Source: Inia geoffrensis (taxonomy: Eukaryota > Chordata > Mammalia > Artiodactyla > Iniidae). Taken from it: a DNA stretch of 64,000 bases. Location: the NCBI GenBank assembly GCA_036417435.1, contig CM070905.1:64931092-64995091 (forward strand), in the 5' to 3' direction. Both the position numbers and the translations under genes were made by a program. Below the pieces are notes generated by a model. It was given only the letters and a program-made list of their open reading frames with translations. It was not told the DNA's origin and searched no databases. This document shows positions 1 to 12,284 of this stretch, in pieces. Numbering within the stretch: the stretch's first letter is position 1; each line of letters opens with the position of its first letter.

Positions 1-1456
1 AAAGTGTTTTTGATTGTCTAAGAGAAAGTTTTTACTTGTTAGTGTACATGACTTTTTACTAATATCATTGTTGACTACAGAAATGCTTATTACTAATTGT
101 GCTATTGGAGAGCAGTTAGCACTAAATCATTTAGTACTGATAGTAATTTTCCCAGAGAGCCAATAATGTATAAATTCTTCTATATATTTGTATAACTTGT
201 GGAGTAAAATGGTAGTTAATGCCACTGCTGTTTTCCTCATATTTAGCACACTGCTTAGTACATAATGAATTCTCAGACTACATCCTTATTTTTAATCAGT
301 TGGATCAAATACAAGCTTAATTTCTGACTTTACTTTTGAAGTAGAATTTATTAAAATTATGAAAAGAGTACAAGAAGCACGCATTATTTTACTTCCACTG
401 CAGAAGGCCAACAGAATTTTCTTTTTTTTTTTTTTTTTAACTAGCAAATGATCCTCAGCCTCCATAGTTTATAAATAGGTTTTTAATTATGACTGAGTTT
501 TAGGATTATAACTAATAAGATTACCCACTTATGAATTCAAACTTAAGTATATAATTATTGCAAACATCTTCGGAATACTAAAACTAATTAGGCAATGATA
601 TATTCTCTCTCCATTACTATGTATTGGGCAGTTGGGAGGGAAAACTCTTGAAGAGCATTAGTAACATATTAAAGGTGGGGTGGGAAACTTACAGATTGTT
701 GGAAAATTCTGATTTGAAATTTTTAAAATTTCACAGTTTCTGCTGTTATATCCAGAATATCCTCTTTGGGCTTTAAACACCATCCCCATCCATCACCTTC
801 TACCCTTGAATAATCTTGTGCTTTAGTTTAGGAGGTTGCAGCTTCCCCCTCCAGAATTACATAAAGCTTCCAGGCCCTAGTATTGAACTTAACTTTCCTG
901 GTGCTCAAGTAATTGTACACTATCTTGTTACCTCTCTTAAATGCCTTTAAACTATAATTAACAAAATAATTTGTCCACATTTTCTAGTTGAGTAGGAGTA
1001 ATACAAATTACCTGGTCCACCAGTGTTGGAAATGGAAGTTACTACCTTTTGAGGGCAGTTTCATAATTCAAGAGCATAGAGCCTAGAAGGGAGTAGCTTC
1101 TATCTTTTTCAATAAGCACATGTTTTTACCATAAATATAAATCTAGAAGCAATTAAAGAACAGTAACCAGATATTAATTCATATAACTGAGACTAGCAGT
1201 GACCTCTGGACTGAAAAGGAGAGTCATTAAATGTATAATTATCAGCTGATTATTTTCATTATCACCTGCTTTTGTTTTGAAGTATTACTGGGACATGGAG
1301 TCAAAAAATTACGTACTCTCTAGCTCATCTGCAAAATCAAACCCACTGCTCTGAATTATATCTGGGATAGCTCTCTAGATCACATTGTCTATCCATTTCC
1401 TCCTCCTGATTACTTTCTCCCCTGTGTTCTCAGTTGCTTAGTTCCCTAGCATTTTA

Positions 1457-1792
1457 TTTATTTACTTATTTTTAAATTTATTTATTTATTTTTGGCTGCG
1501 TTGGGTCTTTGTTGCTGTGCGTGGGCTTTCTCTAGTTGTGGCGAGCATGGGCTACTCTTCGTTGGGTGCACAGGCTTCTCATTGCGGTGGCTTCTTTTTG
1601 TTGTGGAGCACAAGCTGTAGGCACGCGGGCTTCAGTAGTTGTTGTTCCCGAGCTCTAGAGCACAGGCTCAGTAGTTGTGGCACATGGGCTTAATTGATCC
1701 GTGGCATGTGAGATCTTCCCAGACCTGGGCTTGAACCCGTGTGCCCTGCATTGGCAGGCTGATTCTCAACCACCGTGCCACCAGGGAAGCCC
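1457..1792 (-). mobile_element. Long-form CHR-type tRNA-derived SINE, antisense
   Basis: On the minus strand the element begins GGGCTTCCCTGGTGGCACGG and ends in an A-rich (AAATA)n tail, seen here as TTTATTTATTT on the left. The middle holds the repeated CACAACTACTGAGCC-type motifs of the longer CHR form. A 16-bp TSD with one mismatch flanks it: GTTCCCTAGCATTTTA at 1441-1456 and GTTCCCTTGCATTTTA at 1793-1808. Confidence 0.9.
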
Positions 1793-2784
1793 GTTCCCTT
1801 GCATTTTAAATGATTCAAGCAATTGAGGAAGATGCTGTTTTCTTTATTAGATTGTTGTATTGTCTTATGAGACTTCATTGTTGGAAATTTTTTCTTTGTG
1901 TTCACTCTGAAATCCCTTGCCCAATTTCATCATACTACGTTAAATTACTCACTCAGGGGACTATCCTAAACAATTTGATTCTGTTCATAGTATTGACATC
2001 CTTTAAATAGTTTAATTTCTCCATTTCTCCCTCTCTGACACCCTCTCCTTCTCTCTCTTTTCTTTCTCAATTTTTTGGTTTCATGTTTAGATTACTATTT
2101 GCTGGAATTTTTACCATACATATACTACTGTTGGTGGAAAAAGACCCATAATTAGGCAGTCAGGTGTTGGGAATGTTTTCACATCTGTACCCAGAGTCCT
2201 GTTGCTGTTATTTTTATTCATTGCTGTTATATCAGTTTGGTGCTGTATACCAAGTAGGTACTCACTAACTGTTATAGTATTAATATGATGTTTTTAGTGT
2301 CTATTGAAACTTTTTAATTTTTTAAAAAATGTTTCATATTTAATTTACATAGAAAACATTTATTAAGCAGTTCTTCCTTAATTATCTACTAACAACCTTT
2401 CACAATTTAGCAGGTGAAGGTTCCTATTACCAGAGTAGTGTATATTTTGAGACTAGGTTTTTCTTTTTCTCTCTCTGTGGCTTAGTTAAAAGTATAAAAA
2501 AAATAAATCAGGGCGGTGGCATTTGGGATCATTTCAACAGTTTATGCCTTTAGTTTTGCAGGTTTTCCCTTTGTATACAGAAAGAATATAAATAATTGGC
2601 TATATTGTGTATTACTACCAATTTCACAAAATTGTTTACTTAAGATTACTTTTAATTCTCTTAAATATATGTTTTAAATGCATTCTATCTTTGGTTGCAA
2701 TGTCTAGACCTTTCAGTGAATTTTCTCTTGCTTCTTATTTATTTTCCTTAATTTTTCCGAGTAGTATTACATTGTTCAAATCAG

Positions 2785-3020
2785 TGTAGCTTAATGGTTA
2801 AGAGCATGGACTTAAAGTAAGATTATCCGGGTTTGAAAACTGTCTTTACCTCAGTTTTCTCATGTGTAAAATTTTCTCATATGTAAAATGGAAATATAGT
2901 ACGTTTTCCACATATTGTGGAATAGAGTGTGAAATGATTATATATATTAATACTTATAAAGTGCTTAGAATAGTGCCTAGCACATGGTAAGCCCTCAAAT
3001 GATATTATTATTATCCTCAT
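2785..3020 (+). mobile_element. MIR (ancient tRNA-derived SINE), sense
   Basis: Diverged sequence with the MIR order: tRNA-like head (TTAATGGTTAAGAGCATGGA), CORE region (CCTCAGTTTTCTCATGTGTAAAATGG) and a 3' end resembling AGTGCCTAGCACATGGTAAG followed by CTCAAATGATATTATTATTA. Ends are approximate, and no TSD can be recognised at this age. Confidence 0.75.
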
Positions 3021-3216
3021 TACTATATCAGTGGAATTTGTTTTTTAGAACTATATAGAGAATTACTTTTTTCATGTAAATACTTGCCTTTAGTTATTGT
3101 TTGTATTGATATACTGTTGGTTCACTATTTGTATTTTGTAGATGCTTTGTATGAGAATGCAGTTTCTATTCTGGAAATATTTTTGCTCTGAGACTTTTCC
3201 TGTTATTCCATTGTAG

Positions 3217-3354
3217 GAGTGTAGCTTCTGTGAAGACCCTCGTTTTGCTAGAACTGGAGTTTGCATTAGCTGTGATGCAGGGATGTGCAGAGCCTATTTC
3301 CATGTGACCTGCGCTCAGAAGGAAGGTCTGCTTTCAGAGGCAGCAGCAGAGGAG
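3217..3354 (+). CDS. PHF14: PHF14 exon (window exon 1): second half of the extended PHD finger
   Basis: This exon of 138 nt encodes 46 codons beginning ECSFCEDPRF and ending EAAAEE. It lies between the acceptor TTGTAG and the donor GTATGT, and both flanking introns are phase 0. Visible metal-ligand candidates are the CSFC pair (residues 2 and 5), CISC (16 and 19), C24, H29 and C32. The stretch YFHVTCAQKEGL is diagnostic of extended PHD (ePHD, C4HC2H) modules, as found in BRPF and AF10 relatives. In the family this module helps PHF14 read histone H3 in chromatin; PHF14 is known as a nuclear regulator of mesenchymal proliferation, with PDGFRA repression reported. The start of the module is in an exon upstream of the window. 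Identification rests on recognition of the protein sequence, and the frame joins exon 2 exactly. Confidence 0.97.
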
Positions 3355-5644
3355 GTATGTTGATTTAAATCCGTAGTTGGTGAATATGTTCATGAGACTT
3401 CTCATGACTTCATTATATCCTACAAACAGGTATGCATCATAAAATAAATTTACGAGTTTATTCTTAAAATCTTTGTCTAGATCACAGATCTAAAACTTTA
3501 AGAATAAACAATATATATGAGTTTCTTCAGTCTTAAACCTAGCCAGACATTTAGAAAACATGTTAAAAATCTTATAGTGAAATCTGACATAAAATGAACC
3601 ATTCAAGGTGTTTTAAAGCATTATCATGTCAGCATATTTTATATGAGAATCTGAAATTATATTTGAGTAATAACCTTGCTCTGCTACTCTTTAAATAAAA
3701 TCATTACCCTGTCTTCAGTCTTCAGTATTTGCATTTCTATTTCTTTACAATTATTTTTAATTCTAAAATTTTCCTATCAGAAATTTACATTAAGCAGTCA
3801 GTTGTTTTCATAGTATGTATTCGGGACTCTTTAATATTCTTTCAAGGTCTTTGAGGTTAAAACTGTCTTCATAACAGTATTAAAATAGTATATACTTTTT
3901 TTTGCTCCTAATATTCTCACATGTAATAGTGGAGATTTCTAGAGATTATATAGCTATCTTCTTTAATGTCCACTATTGAGATATTAAAGAGGTTTGTAAA
4001 AATGTGAAACAGTGCCACTCTTCTCACTAAATTTTTTTTGTGTGTAAATTATAGTATTTTTCATAAAAATGTTATTTTTGTTAACATGTAATGGCCTTAT
4101 TGTTATTTTAAAAATTACTCAATTTTAACTTCTAATATGCTATCTATAAATATAACTCACATAAGCTCTTTGGGGTCTTCAAAACATTTTAATACTGTAA
4201 GGAGTCCTGAGAGCAAGTTTTGTTGATTCTTTAAGCACTTTATATAGGCAGGTAATTGAGTATTCTGTAATTCTTTATATTTGGGATATATTGTTATGTT
4301 TATATGTTACGTTCCATCCTTTATTGGGTAAATTTTCAGTGTCATGCAAAAATATGTTTTTTATGTTGGGCTTTCATCTTATTCCATTTATTTCATAGAC
4401 AGGAAACAAGTAAAAAAGATAATCTGATGAAGAAAATTTGTTAAGCAAATTTTGAAGGATGTATTTTATCAATATAGGGATCCTATTGAAATTATATTTT
4501 GGGTACATAAATCTGTTTTTGTGTCAGTCTCTGATTCTGATGAGTTGTACTTTAATTGAAGAAGAGTACTAAATGAACACTGAGCATTTTCACAGCTGTT
4601 TGGTAGACATAGAGGTACAATTATAAAATAGGGTTGTGTGGATTAGTCATGGCTATAACTCAAGATGGTGAGCAAAAGTGCAGAGAGACAATACAAGTAA
4701 CTCAAGATCAGATAAATCTCAGTGAACAGCTGGATCAGGGAATCCATAGGTTAAGGTATTACTCTACTTCTGGCAAACTTTGAGTTTTGCCACCAGAAGG
4801 GTTCCTTTGTAGCCATTTTTTTTAGAACTTGTAGAGAGAGCTTTGCCTTTTATGCTATGGTAGTTTGGGTCTCTTGGTATAGCACCATCCATCATTATTT
4901 TTGGTAGACAGTAGCCATTTAATTAATGAAAATATGTGAAGTAGCCATGTATGGGACAGTGGAGTATAATGGGGTCTATAGTGATTTAGAGAGTGTATCC
5001 CCACATCTAAAGGCATTCAAATTGAATTGAAACAAACAAAACACAATATTACACTAAATAAATAGTTTGCAGTCTGTGGTCTCTATGTCTATATCTGTGA
5101 GCTAATCTGGAGAAATTTACAGGGAAAGTTAAATAAATCTGGATGTGGAAAGTAGACCTGAGGCTTTTTCCTTACCTTGCTCCCTCCCTTGATTGATTAG
5201 GTAGGAATCCTGGATTCTGGAATAATGACTTTTCTTCCCATTTGCTGTCTTGTTAAATGAACTCTTTTGGGGGAAATGATTTAAAGCATATTTACATATG
5301 TTTATGGTTTCCTCTTATAAACAGTTTATAGAATTGGAAAATCGTAAAGATTTCTGAACAGTGTTTTAAAACCCAAGACTTTGCATGAATGAGGTTTGCA
5401 TCAATGAGGTTTGCTCTTGACAGTAAGCATTCTGTTAAAATGGAATTCTTGGCTACTTCTCATGGTTGTACTTCTGTAGATTAAGATTTATGTAATGTAT
5501 ATTTGATTAAAAAACAAATCTTAAACTAAAATAGATCTACTCTTTGTGGCTACACCTTGTCTTCTGTTTCAGTTTTATGACATTCTAGAAAGCATTTTTT
5601 ATTTCTTTTTTAAAGACTGGTTTATTAAGTTGGATTTCTTACTT

Positions 5645-5849
5645 TTTTTTTTTTTTTTGCGGTACGTGGGCCTCTCACCATTGTGGCCTGTCCCGCTGCA
5701 GAGCACAGGCTCCGGATGCGCAGGCCCAGCGGCCATGGCTCATGGGCCCAGTCGCTCTGCGGCATGTGGGATCCTCCCGGACCGGGGCACGAACCCGTGT
5801 CCCCTGCATCAGCAGGCGGACTCTCAACCACTGCACCACCAGGGAAGCC
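5645..5849 (-). mobile_element. CHR-type SINE (about 205 bp), antisense
   Basis: Reverse copy: a T-run followed by GCGGTACGTGGGCCTCTCAC on the left, ending CACCAGGGAAGCC on the right. A perfect 14-bp TSD, TGGATTTCTTACTT, lies at 5631-5644 and 5850-5863. Low divergence and a complete structure indicate a fairly young insertion. Confidence 0.95.
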
Positions 5850-6119
5850 TGGATTTCTTACTTCTTAATGGCTGTTTTATATAGGCAGTAAAAGAAATGT
5901 TGAAAAAGAGAATAAGTACCTCAGTTTCATCCAATGACATCATACACCTTAGCATATTTTCATGTTTTTTTATAGCCTTCTGACATAGTACTTTATCTTA
6001 CTGGTGAGAATGCATTTGAAGTTTCTATTCTTTTTGATCCACTTTGTGAAAATTCTAGATTATTTAGAATATTTAACCATGTTATGTTACAACATATTTT
6101 TATTAAAACTGAACTATAG

Positions 6120-6211
6120 GGCTTCCGTGGTGGCCTGTGCTCTGCAACGGGGAGAGGCCACAACAGTGAGAGGCCCATGTAGCGCAAAAAAAAAAACCCC
6201 AAAAAACAAAA
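6120..6211 (+). mobile_element. Internally deleted CHR-type SINE, sense
   Basis: Only the first 15 or so bases of the tRNA-like head (GGCTTCCGTGGTGG) remain, joined directly to the 3' part beginning CCTGTGCTCTGCAACGGGGA and running through GAGGCCACAACAGTGAGAGG to an A-rich tail. About 120 bp of the middle is absent. A perfect 15-bp TSD, AAAACTGAACTATAG, flanks the element at 6105-6119 and 6212-6226, so the shortened form is bounded by a normal insertion signature. Confidence 0.9.
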
Positions 6212-6880
6212 AAAACTGAACTATAGCACAGGCTCAGTTATGACTGAAACTTATATTATTATGGTTCACATCATATAGTTAGACTTAAGGTTACTTATAT
6301 TTCATTTAAACCATATGGTAGTATGGTAGTATGATAAAGTATGATTTTGGTATTGTGAACATTGTTATAATTTGTTACCATGTAGAAGTTCTCTTTGAAA
6401 CATGTAAGATAATTTATCGATTTTTTTCCCACAGCCTTTGATAATGCATTGAAATCATTCATGGATTAAATTTCAAAGGCTCAAATTAGATCTTTAGCTG
6501 TTGAACTGATGCCTTAATATTGCTAGAAGAACCAGGATGGACAGGAATGGCTCGTGGTGGATCAAAAACTTTTCAAATGAATTCATCAAGAAGTTATGTT
6601 ACTTAAAGTTAGACATTTTATATCAGATCTTCAGTGATACCTTTATGTGGCTGCGTTAGGCATTATTTTAAAAATTATTCTGGATGAACTCTATGAGAGT
6701 TACTCAGATCACTTTCTCACTCCACGTCTAATCCATTAGCATATCCTGTCTTCAAAGTATATCTAGTATATGTCCAAATTCTTCTTACCACATTCATTGC
6801 TGCTATCCTAGTCTGTCATCTTTTGTCACCTGGATTAATATAACAACCTCCTAACTCTTTCTACCCTTGCCTTACTAGAG

Positions 6881-7104
6881 CAGAGCGTGGCAATTTTTTA
6901 CTACAAAGAGCCAGATGTAAATATGTTAGGCTTTGTGGGCATATGGCTTGTGTGTAACTATTTAACTTTGCCATTGATTATGAAAACAGCCATAGACAAT
7001 ACATAAACAAATGAACATGGCTGTGTTCAAATAAAACTGTATTTCCAAAAACAGGCAGCACCAGATTTGGCTTTCAGGTCATAGTTTGCCAATCCTTTTC
7101 CAGA
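6881..7104. mobile_element. Non-autonomous hAT-type DNA transposon inserted in the L2
   Basis: It resembles a well-known mammalian repeat running CAGTGGTCGGCAAAC...CATAGACAATAC...AATAAAACTTTATTT...GGGCCGTAGTTTGCC. Here these appear as CAGAGCGTGGCAATTTTTTA, CCATAGACAATACATAAACA, AATAAAACTGTATTTCCAAA and TCATAGTTTGCCAATCC. A candidate 8-bp TSD, TACTAGAG/GAATAGAG (6 of 8 matching), lies at 6873-6880 and 7105-7112, as expected for hAT elements. I do not assign a subfamily name. Confidence 0.7.
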
Positions 7105-7547
7105 GAATAGAGGACATTTTCAGTAGCAGCTAGTATTATCCCATTAAAATCTAAGTCAGACCTGGTCACTCCTTTGCTCAAAACCCTTCAGTGGCCTTCT
7201 GTCTGATTCAGACTAGAGGCCAGTTTCTCTGCTGATTTATAAGATTCTGTGTGATCTGGCTTCACGTTACCTCTCTGACTTCATCATTTCCCCTCATTCA
7301 GCCTCATTGGCCTACTTGCTGCTCCTTTAATGAATGGCCAAGTGAGCTCCTACTCTGGGCCTCTGTACTTGTTTCTCTGCATGGGCTGCTCTTCCCTCAC
7401 ATGGCTCATTCGCTCACTTTTTTTGGGCCCTCATTCCATGTTTACTACTCACTGGTCTAAAGTTACAACCCTCTGCCTCCCATGACACCTTCTATTCCCC
7501 TTTCTTGCTTTATTCTTCCCTTTTAAAAATACCTAACCACTACCTAA

Positions 7548-8372
7548 TATAGCTCTAGTAGTTTTCTGGTAGTGTCTTTTGGATTTTCTATGTATAACAT
7601 CATGTCATCTGCAAACAGTGACAGTTTTACTTCTTTTCCAGTTTGGTTTCCCTTTATTTCTTTTTCTTCTGTGATTGCTGTGGCTAGGAATTCCAAAACC
7701 ATGTTGAATAAAAGTGCTGAGAGTGGACATCTTATCTTGTTCCTGATCTCAGAGGAAATGCTTTCAGCTTTTCACCATTGAGTATGATGTTAGCTGTGGA
7801 TTTGTCATATATGGCCTTTATTATGTTGAGGTACGTTCCTTCTGTGCCCACTTTCTGAGGAGTTTTTATCATAAATAGACGTTGAATTTAGTCAAAAGCC
7901 TTTTCTGCATCTATTTAGATGATCATATGGGTTTTTAAAAAAAATTTATTTGTTATTTATTTTTGGCTGTGTTGGGCCTTTGTTGCTGAGCCTGGGCTTT
8001 CTCTAGTTGGCAGTGAGTGGGGGCTGCTCTTCCTTGGTTGCGGTGCACAGGCTCTAAGTGCGCAAGCTTCAGTAGTTGTAGCACGCAGGCTCAGCAGTTG
8101 TGGCTCGCGGGCTCTAGAGCACAGGCTCAGTAGTTGTGGCGCATGGGCTTAGTTGCTTTGTGGCATGTGGGTTCTTCCCAGACTGGGGCTTGAACCTGTG
8201 TCCCCTGCATTGGCAGGCGGATTCTTAACCACTGCACCACCAGGGAAGTCCCGATCATATGGTTTTTATTTTTCAATTTGTTAATGTGGTGTGTCACATT
8301 GATTGATTTGCAGATATTGAAAAATCCTTGCATCTTTGGAATGAGTCCCACTTGATCATGGTGTGTGATAAT
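7548..8372 (-). mobile_element. L1 ORF2 internal fragment, antisense
   Basis: Minus-strand L1 reverse-transcriptase-region sequence, with recognisable stretches such as TTTTGGATTTTCTATGTATA, CATCATGTCATCTGCAAACA, GCCTTTTCTGCATCTATTTA and CATTGATTGATTTGCAGATA. Both L1 ends, including the 3' UTR and poly-A, are missing, which is unusual for a simple target-primed insertion. It splits the L2 between its CTACCTAATATA and TATCTTGTTTATTG segments. It is itself split by the CHR SINE at 7938-8252. It is non-functional. Confidence 0.85.
7938..8252 (-). mobile_element. Long-form CHR-type SINE, antisense, inside the L1 fragment
   Basis: A-rich tail on the left (AAAAATTTATTTGTTATTTA, then TTTTTGGCTGTGTTGGGCC) and the head CACCACCAGGGAAGTCCC on the right. 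The middle carries repeated GTAGTTGTGGC units of the long form. TSD: GATCATATGGGTTTTTA (7921-7937) and GATCATATGGTTTTTA (8253-8268), differing by one G. Confidence 0.93.
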
Positions 8373-9330
8373 ATATATGGTTCTTATTTATCTTGTTTAT
8401 TGTCTGTCACTTTCATTAGGATATAGATTCGTGAGGACAAGGATTTTTTGTTCTTTTTTATTTTTCACTGTATCCTCAGTGCTTAGAATACAAGTTGAGG
8501 GACAAGATCTCTTCTGTCATTCAGCTTTTATTTGGTCAGCTGTTTAGCATTTAAGGTCTTTTTTTTTTTAAGATTTTATTTAAAAAAGAATTCTAGGGTA
8601 AAATTAGTTTTCAGACCATCATTTTAAGTATAGTGCCTTGCATATTTGATTTCCCATTTTTCCTTGTTTTGATTTCCTGTTTATCCACGGGCATGGACTG
8701 AGAATATTTCCTTGGCACATTTTCTTGTGGTATTGGAAAAACTTTATTCATAAACGTGTCTCTTTATCTCTTTGGTTTGCTTAAGTTGATGTTCACTGCT
8801 ACCCCGCTCAGTTACCTGTTAAAGCGTGTGTTAGCAAATAGATCACTTTCACTTTGGTATTTCTCTAAGAATCTTATTTAACCTTTATTTGAAGTTTGAC
8901 TGTAAGAAATATGATTTATTTGGAACATATACAGAATATCAACTCCTCTAAACATTCTATGCAAGCCATATTATTAGATGCTTACGTACCTGGACAAAAT
9001 TATTTTGATTCATACTGTTATCCCTTTTGCTGATGTGTGCTTTTTACATTTTTGTTGTTGTTGAAAGCCTTACTGATTTTTTTCTTTTGTATTAACTGGG
9101 AATGTTGATGAGCCTATTTCTCAGCACAGTATTCTTTCTCTCAGTTCTCGATAGTAGGTATAGCAGTGTGTTTGCTTACTAATTGGTTTGTGATATTGTG
9201 AATTATGTAACTGATTGTATTAATAACTTCTTTAATTTTCTGGAAGTTTCAGAGCCACATTTGGAGTCTACTACCAATGTGCATGTGGCCTTTAAGATAA
9301 ATGCTGTGGTGGTTCATCTTCTTGATGTTG

Positions 9331-9830
9331 TATCTTACCTAGGCTTTTGGCAGCAAGTAATAGAATACTTAACTGCAGTAGCATAAGTAGTTATTAACTA
9401 TCTCATACGATAGGAGACATAAACATAAGTAGTTCTGGGGTTGTTTCAGCAGCTAAATGATGAAGTCTTATTTTATCCTTCTCTCCCACCGGCATCAACA
9501 TATTTTTCTTTTTAGTTCCTAACCTTGTTGTCTCATGGTCTCAACATTGCTGGAATAGCTCTTAGCACTGTTCTTTCATTATAGAATTCAAAGCCAAAGA
9601 GAAGGGAAAGGGTTCTCTTATTATTAGGAATGAAAATTTTTCTCATATGTTCATGCCACTAGATTTTCCCATCATGTCATGTATTGAAACAGTCATTATG
9701 GCCATCATTAGCAATGAGATAAGTTGGGAAGGTGAAACCTGACATTTTTAGTTTTTGTCAAAGAAAATGGATTTTACAAAAAAGGAATATGTTGGAAGGG
9801 GATGACTGGGTGGGGGGGGGTCAGCAACTA
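9331..9830. repeat. Ancient dispersed repeat, family not resolved
   Basis: GGCTTTTGGCAGCAAGTAATAGAATACTTAACTGCAGTAGCATAAG and the following segment (kept here in short motifs: GGCAGCAAGTAATAGAA; CTCATGGTCTCAACATTGCT; CAAAGCCAAAGAGAAGGGAA) resemble a widespread old mammalian repeat that also seems present at 16012-16490. The assignment is from memory of the consensus pattern and is weak. Confidence 0.35.
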
Positions 9831-12045
9831 ACAGTTTTCTACAACTAGCCTAAGAAGTTGGCAGTTTATTTCCATTCACTGTAGCTCATACCTAGACCAA
9901 ATGAAGAAGTCTTTTATATCAGCTATTAGAAGAAGGAAAAGAAGAATCAAGTGTTGTGAATTAAAACAAAAAACAAGTAAAAATGTCACCTTTCCCGTTT
10001 TTCCCTTCTTTGCTTCAGAGTAGAATTCTAATATTCTGGGCCTTCTTTTCTCTGGGTCTGATCTGTTTCCTGGTCTTTGCCTTTTAATAGTGTCATACCC
10101 TCTCCTTCCAGTCTCCCTCATCACAGTGGAATTGGCTTCTCAGTAGTCCTTCCTTTCCAAGCCTTTTTTTTTCTCATTGGCTTTTTACCCCAGTCAGAGG
10201 GGGGGTCAAGTTAATACTGGCTCAATTACTTTGTGTTTTTTAAGGGAATTCAGTTTAATAAATCAGAACATTGTTTAGTCAAGATTATTGTTATTTTTGA
10301 TTTATGGTACATTTTATGTCAAAAGAGATCACCTGTCTAAACTCCAAACATTAGTATGGCTTTAGCATCTGTTAGTCAAGGAAAGAAAACAACATTCTAC
10401 ATTGAAAAAATAATTCCATAGACTGAATAGTACTGGCTTTATCTTTTGTCATCACAGCCCCAAGTTAGTTCTATAATCTTACACAGAGCTTTGAGGGATA
10501 CTCTGTATGTCTGGGCGTCATCTTATTTTTTCCTACCTCTTTTTTCCCCTCATTCCATTATTCATTCTTACCTTCCACACACACACATACACACACACTC
10601 TACAGTCCTTACTTAGTTTTTAAAATTAATAATTAAAACTTAATTAAAATTATCTTATACTTTGCATATTTTAATGAGCCACCTCAAATCCTTTTTGAAT
10701 AATATAAATTATAAATAACATATAGGATAAAAACACACGTCTTGTTTTTAATAAAGAGTTTATATCATTAGTTTTTAATTAACTTTATGAGTTTTGTATC
10801 AGTGTCTAAATTGAATATCTACCATAAGACCATATTTTTATCTGTATTATAAACCACAGTTGAAAATAGTGAATTTGGAATGGTCCAACTAAGTGTAAGG
10901 AAATATAAAATATAATAATAAATGCAGATGGGTAATTCTTAAATATGTGCAGAGCAGAGTATTAGGACTTTCCTAGACTGATATTGGATAAGTTGAGCTT
11001 TAGCTGCAGAATAAATTAACATAGGTTTACTCTCTGTGTTTTAACACATATGGTTAAAAAATGAAGAGTAAAATTGGATACTTTAAAGCATTATATAATC
11101 ATTAAATTATATATATTTTCGTGCTAGAAAGAAATATGTCAGATTTTAATCAGCTTAACATAAATAGTTAATACCTTTTAATGCTTTTGTGGAATCTGAT
11201 GCCAAAGGATAATTTTGCTTTCCTGTACAAAGCCTTATTTTTGTTAGCTAGATTAGTATTAATTTTTTATATAAAAGGTAAAGGTAAAGATAATATTTTA
11301 ATGATGGATAAAGAAACTGCTATATATTTTTAAATAAATATAATTTAAATACATAAAAAGACAATGTAAATTTAGTTAACCTTGGTTTTAGACAGCCATA
11401 TTTTGCATACAATGTGTATGAGTGTTTTAAGAATTGATAAAATACTTAAGTCATATAATGTCTGCAAAGGCACTGCAGCTGAGGGCTGACAAAATTATAA
11501 CTCAGCAAGTATTTGTGGAACATGACCATAAGGAGTAAGTCCTTATTGAATTCACGTTCTGAAACTCAGTTAAGTTGTGTTAAGGGGCGACCTAAACTTT
11601 GTTTAGCAGACAGTGAGATTTATATTCAAACAAAGCTTCATAGTACTCTGTGAAATCAGTCAATCATGATTGAGGGCATGTGCATATGTGCAAGACACTA
11701 AACTCTAGGTATGGCGTGGAGGAGTTTGTCAGGGAGCATAAAAATAGCTTTAAGTTACAGTATCAACCTAGGTGGGGATAGATAGTAAACACAATAAAAT
11801 GTTCAACAGTCTTTCAAGATGGTAGTAAAAGATGTCACAGGTGCCTAGTATGGACAAGAAGTGGTGTAAGTACAGAAAGAAGGTTCCCTGGAAGAATCAG
11901 AAACTTCAGCTGGACCTTCTAGACCTCTCTCTCTCTTACCTTTGAACTATCTAAGGATTACAAATTAATGTTTTTACTGTCATTCATTCAGTATATTTAT
12001 TCAACAGATATATTGACCTATTGTGTATTAGGCATTGCTGTGGAC

Positions 12046-12284
12046 CAGGGGTCCCCAACCCCCAGGCCGTAGACCAGTACTGGTCCGTGGCCTGTTAGGA
12101 CCCAGGCCGCACAGCAGGAGGTGAGCGGCGAGCAAGCGAAGCTTCATCTGCTGCTCCCCATCGCTTGTATTACTGCCTGAGCCATCACACCCTTCACCCC
12201 ACTCCACCCCACCCCACCCCCGGTCTGTGGAAAAATTGTCTTCCATGAAACCGGACCCTGGTGCCAAAAGGTTGGGGACTGCTG
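12046..12284. mobile_element. Non-autonomous hAT-type DNA transposon
   Basis: Terminal inverted repeats CAGGGGTCCCCAACC (left) and GGTTGGGGACTGCTG (right) match in 13 of 15 positions. Internal landmarks are CTGGTCCGTGGCCTGTTAGG, GCCGCACAGCAGGAGGTGAG and TGGAAAAATTGTCTTCCATG. An 8-bp TSD, CTGTGGAC/CTATAGAC (6 of 8), lies at 12038-12045 and 12285-12292. The central part of the longer family member is missing. Confidence 0.85.

Larger units (their letters stand above)
1..3216 (+). other. PHF14: PHF14 intron upstream of the first visible exon (partial)
   Basis: AT-rich intronic DNA that ends at the acceptor TTGTAG just before exon 1. It holds one long CHR-type SINE (1457-1792) and one MIR (about 2785-3020). 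The rest shows no coding signal: open frames are short and do not continue the PHF14 frame. The preceding PHF14 exon is not visible here, so this intron extends beyond the left edge. Confidence 0.85.
6700..8515 (+). mobile_element. L2 LINE 3' region, sense, interrupted by later insertions
   Basis: Diverged L2: CACCTGGATTAATATAACAA, then (after a hAT insertion) GTCACTCCTTTGCTCAAAAC, TCTGTGTGATCTGGCTTCAC and GTACTTGTTTCTCTGCATGG follow the L2 order of the reverse-transcriptase tail. The 3' end resumes beyond an inserted L1 at about 8385 with CTTGTTTATTGTCTGTCACT and AGGATATAGATTCGTGAGGA. The segments are therefore about 6700-6880, 7105-7545 and 8380-8515. Ends are approximate. Confidence 0.75.
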
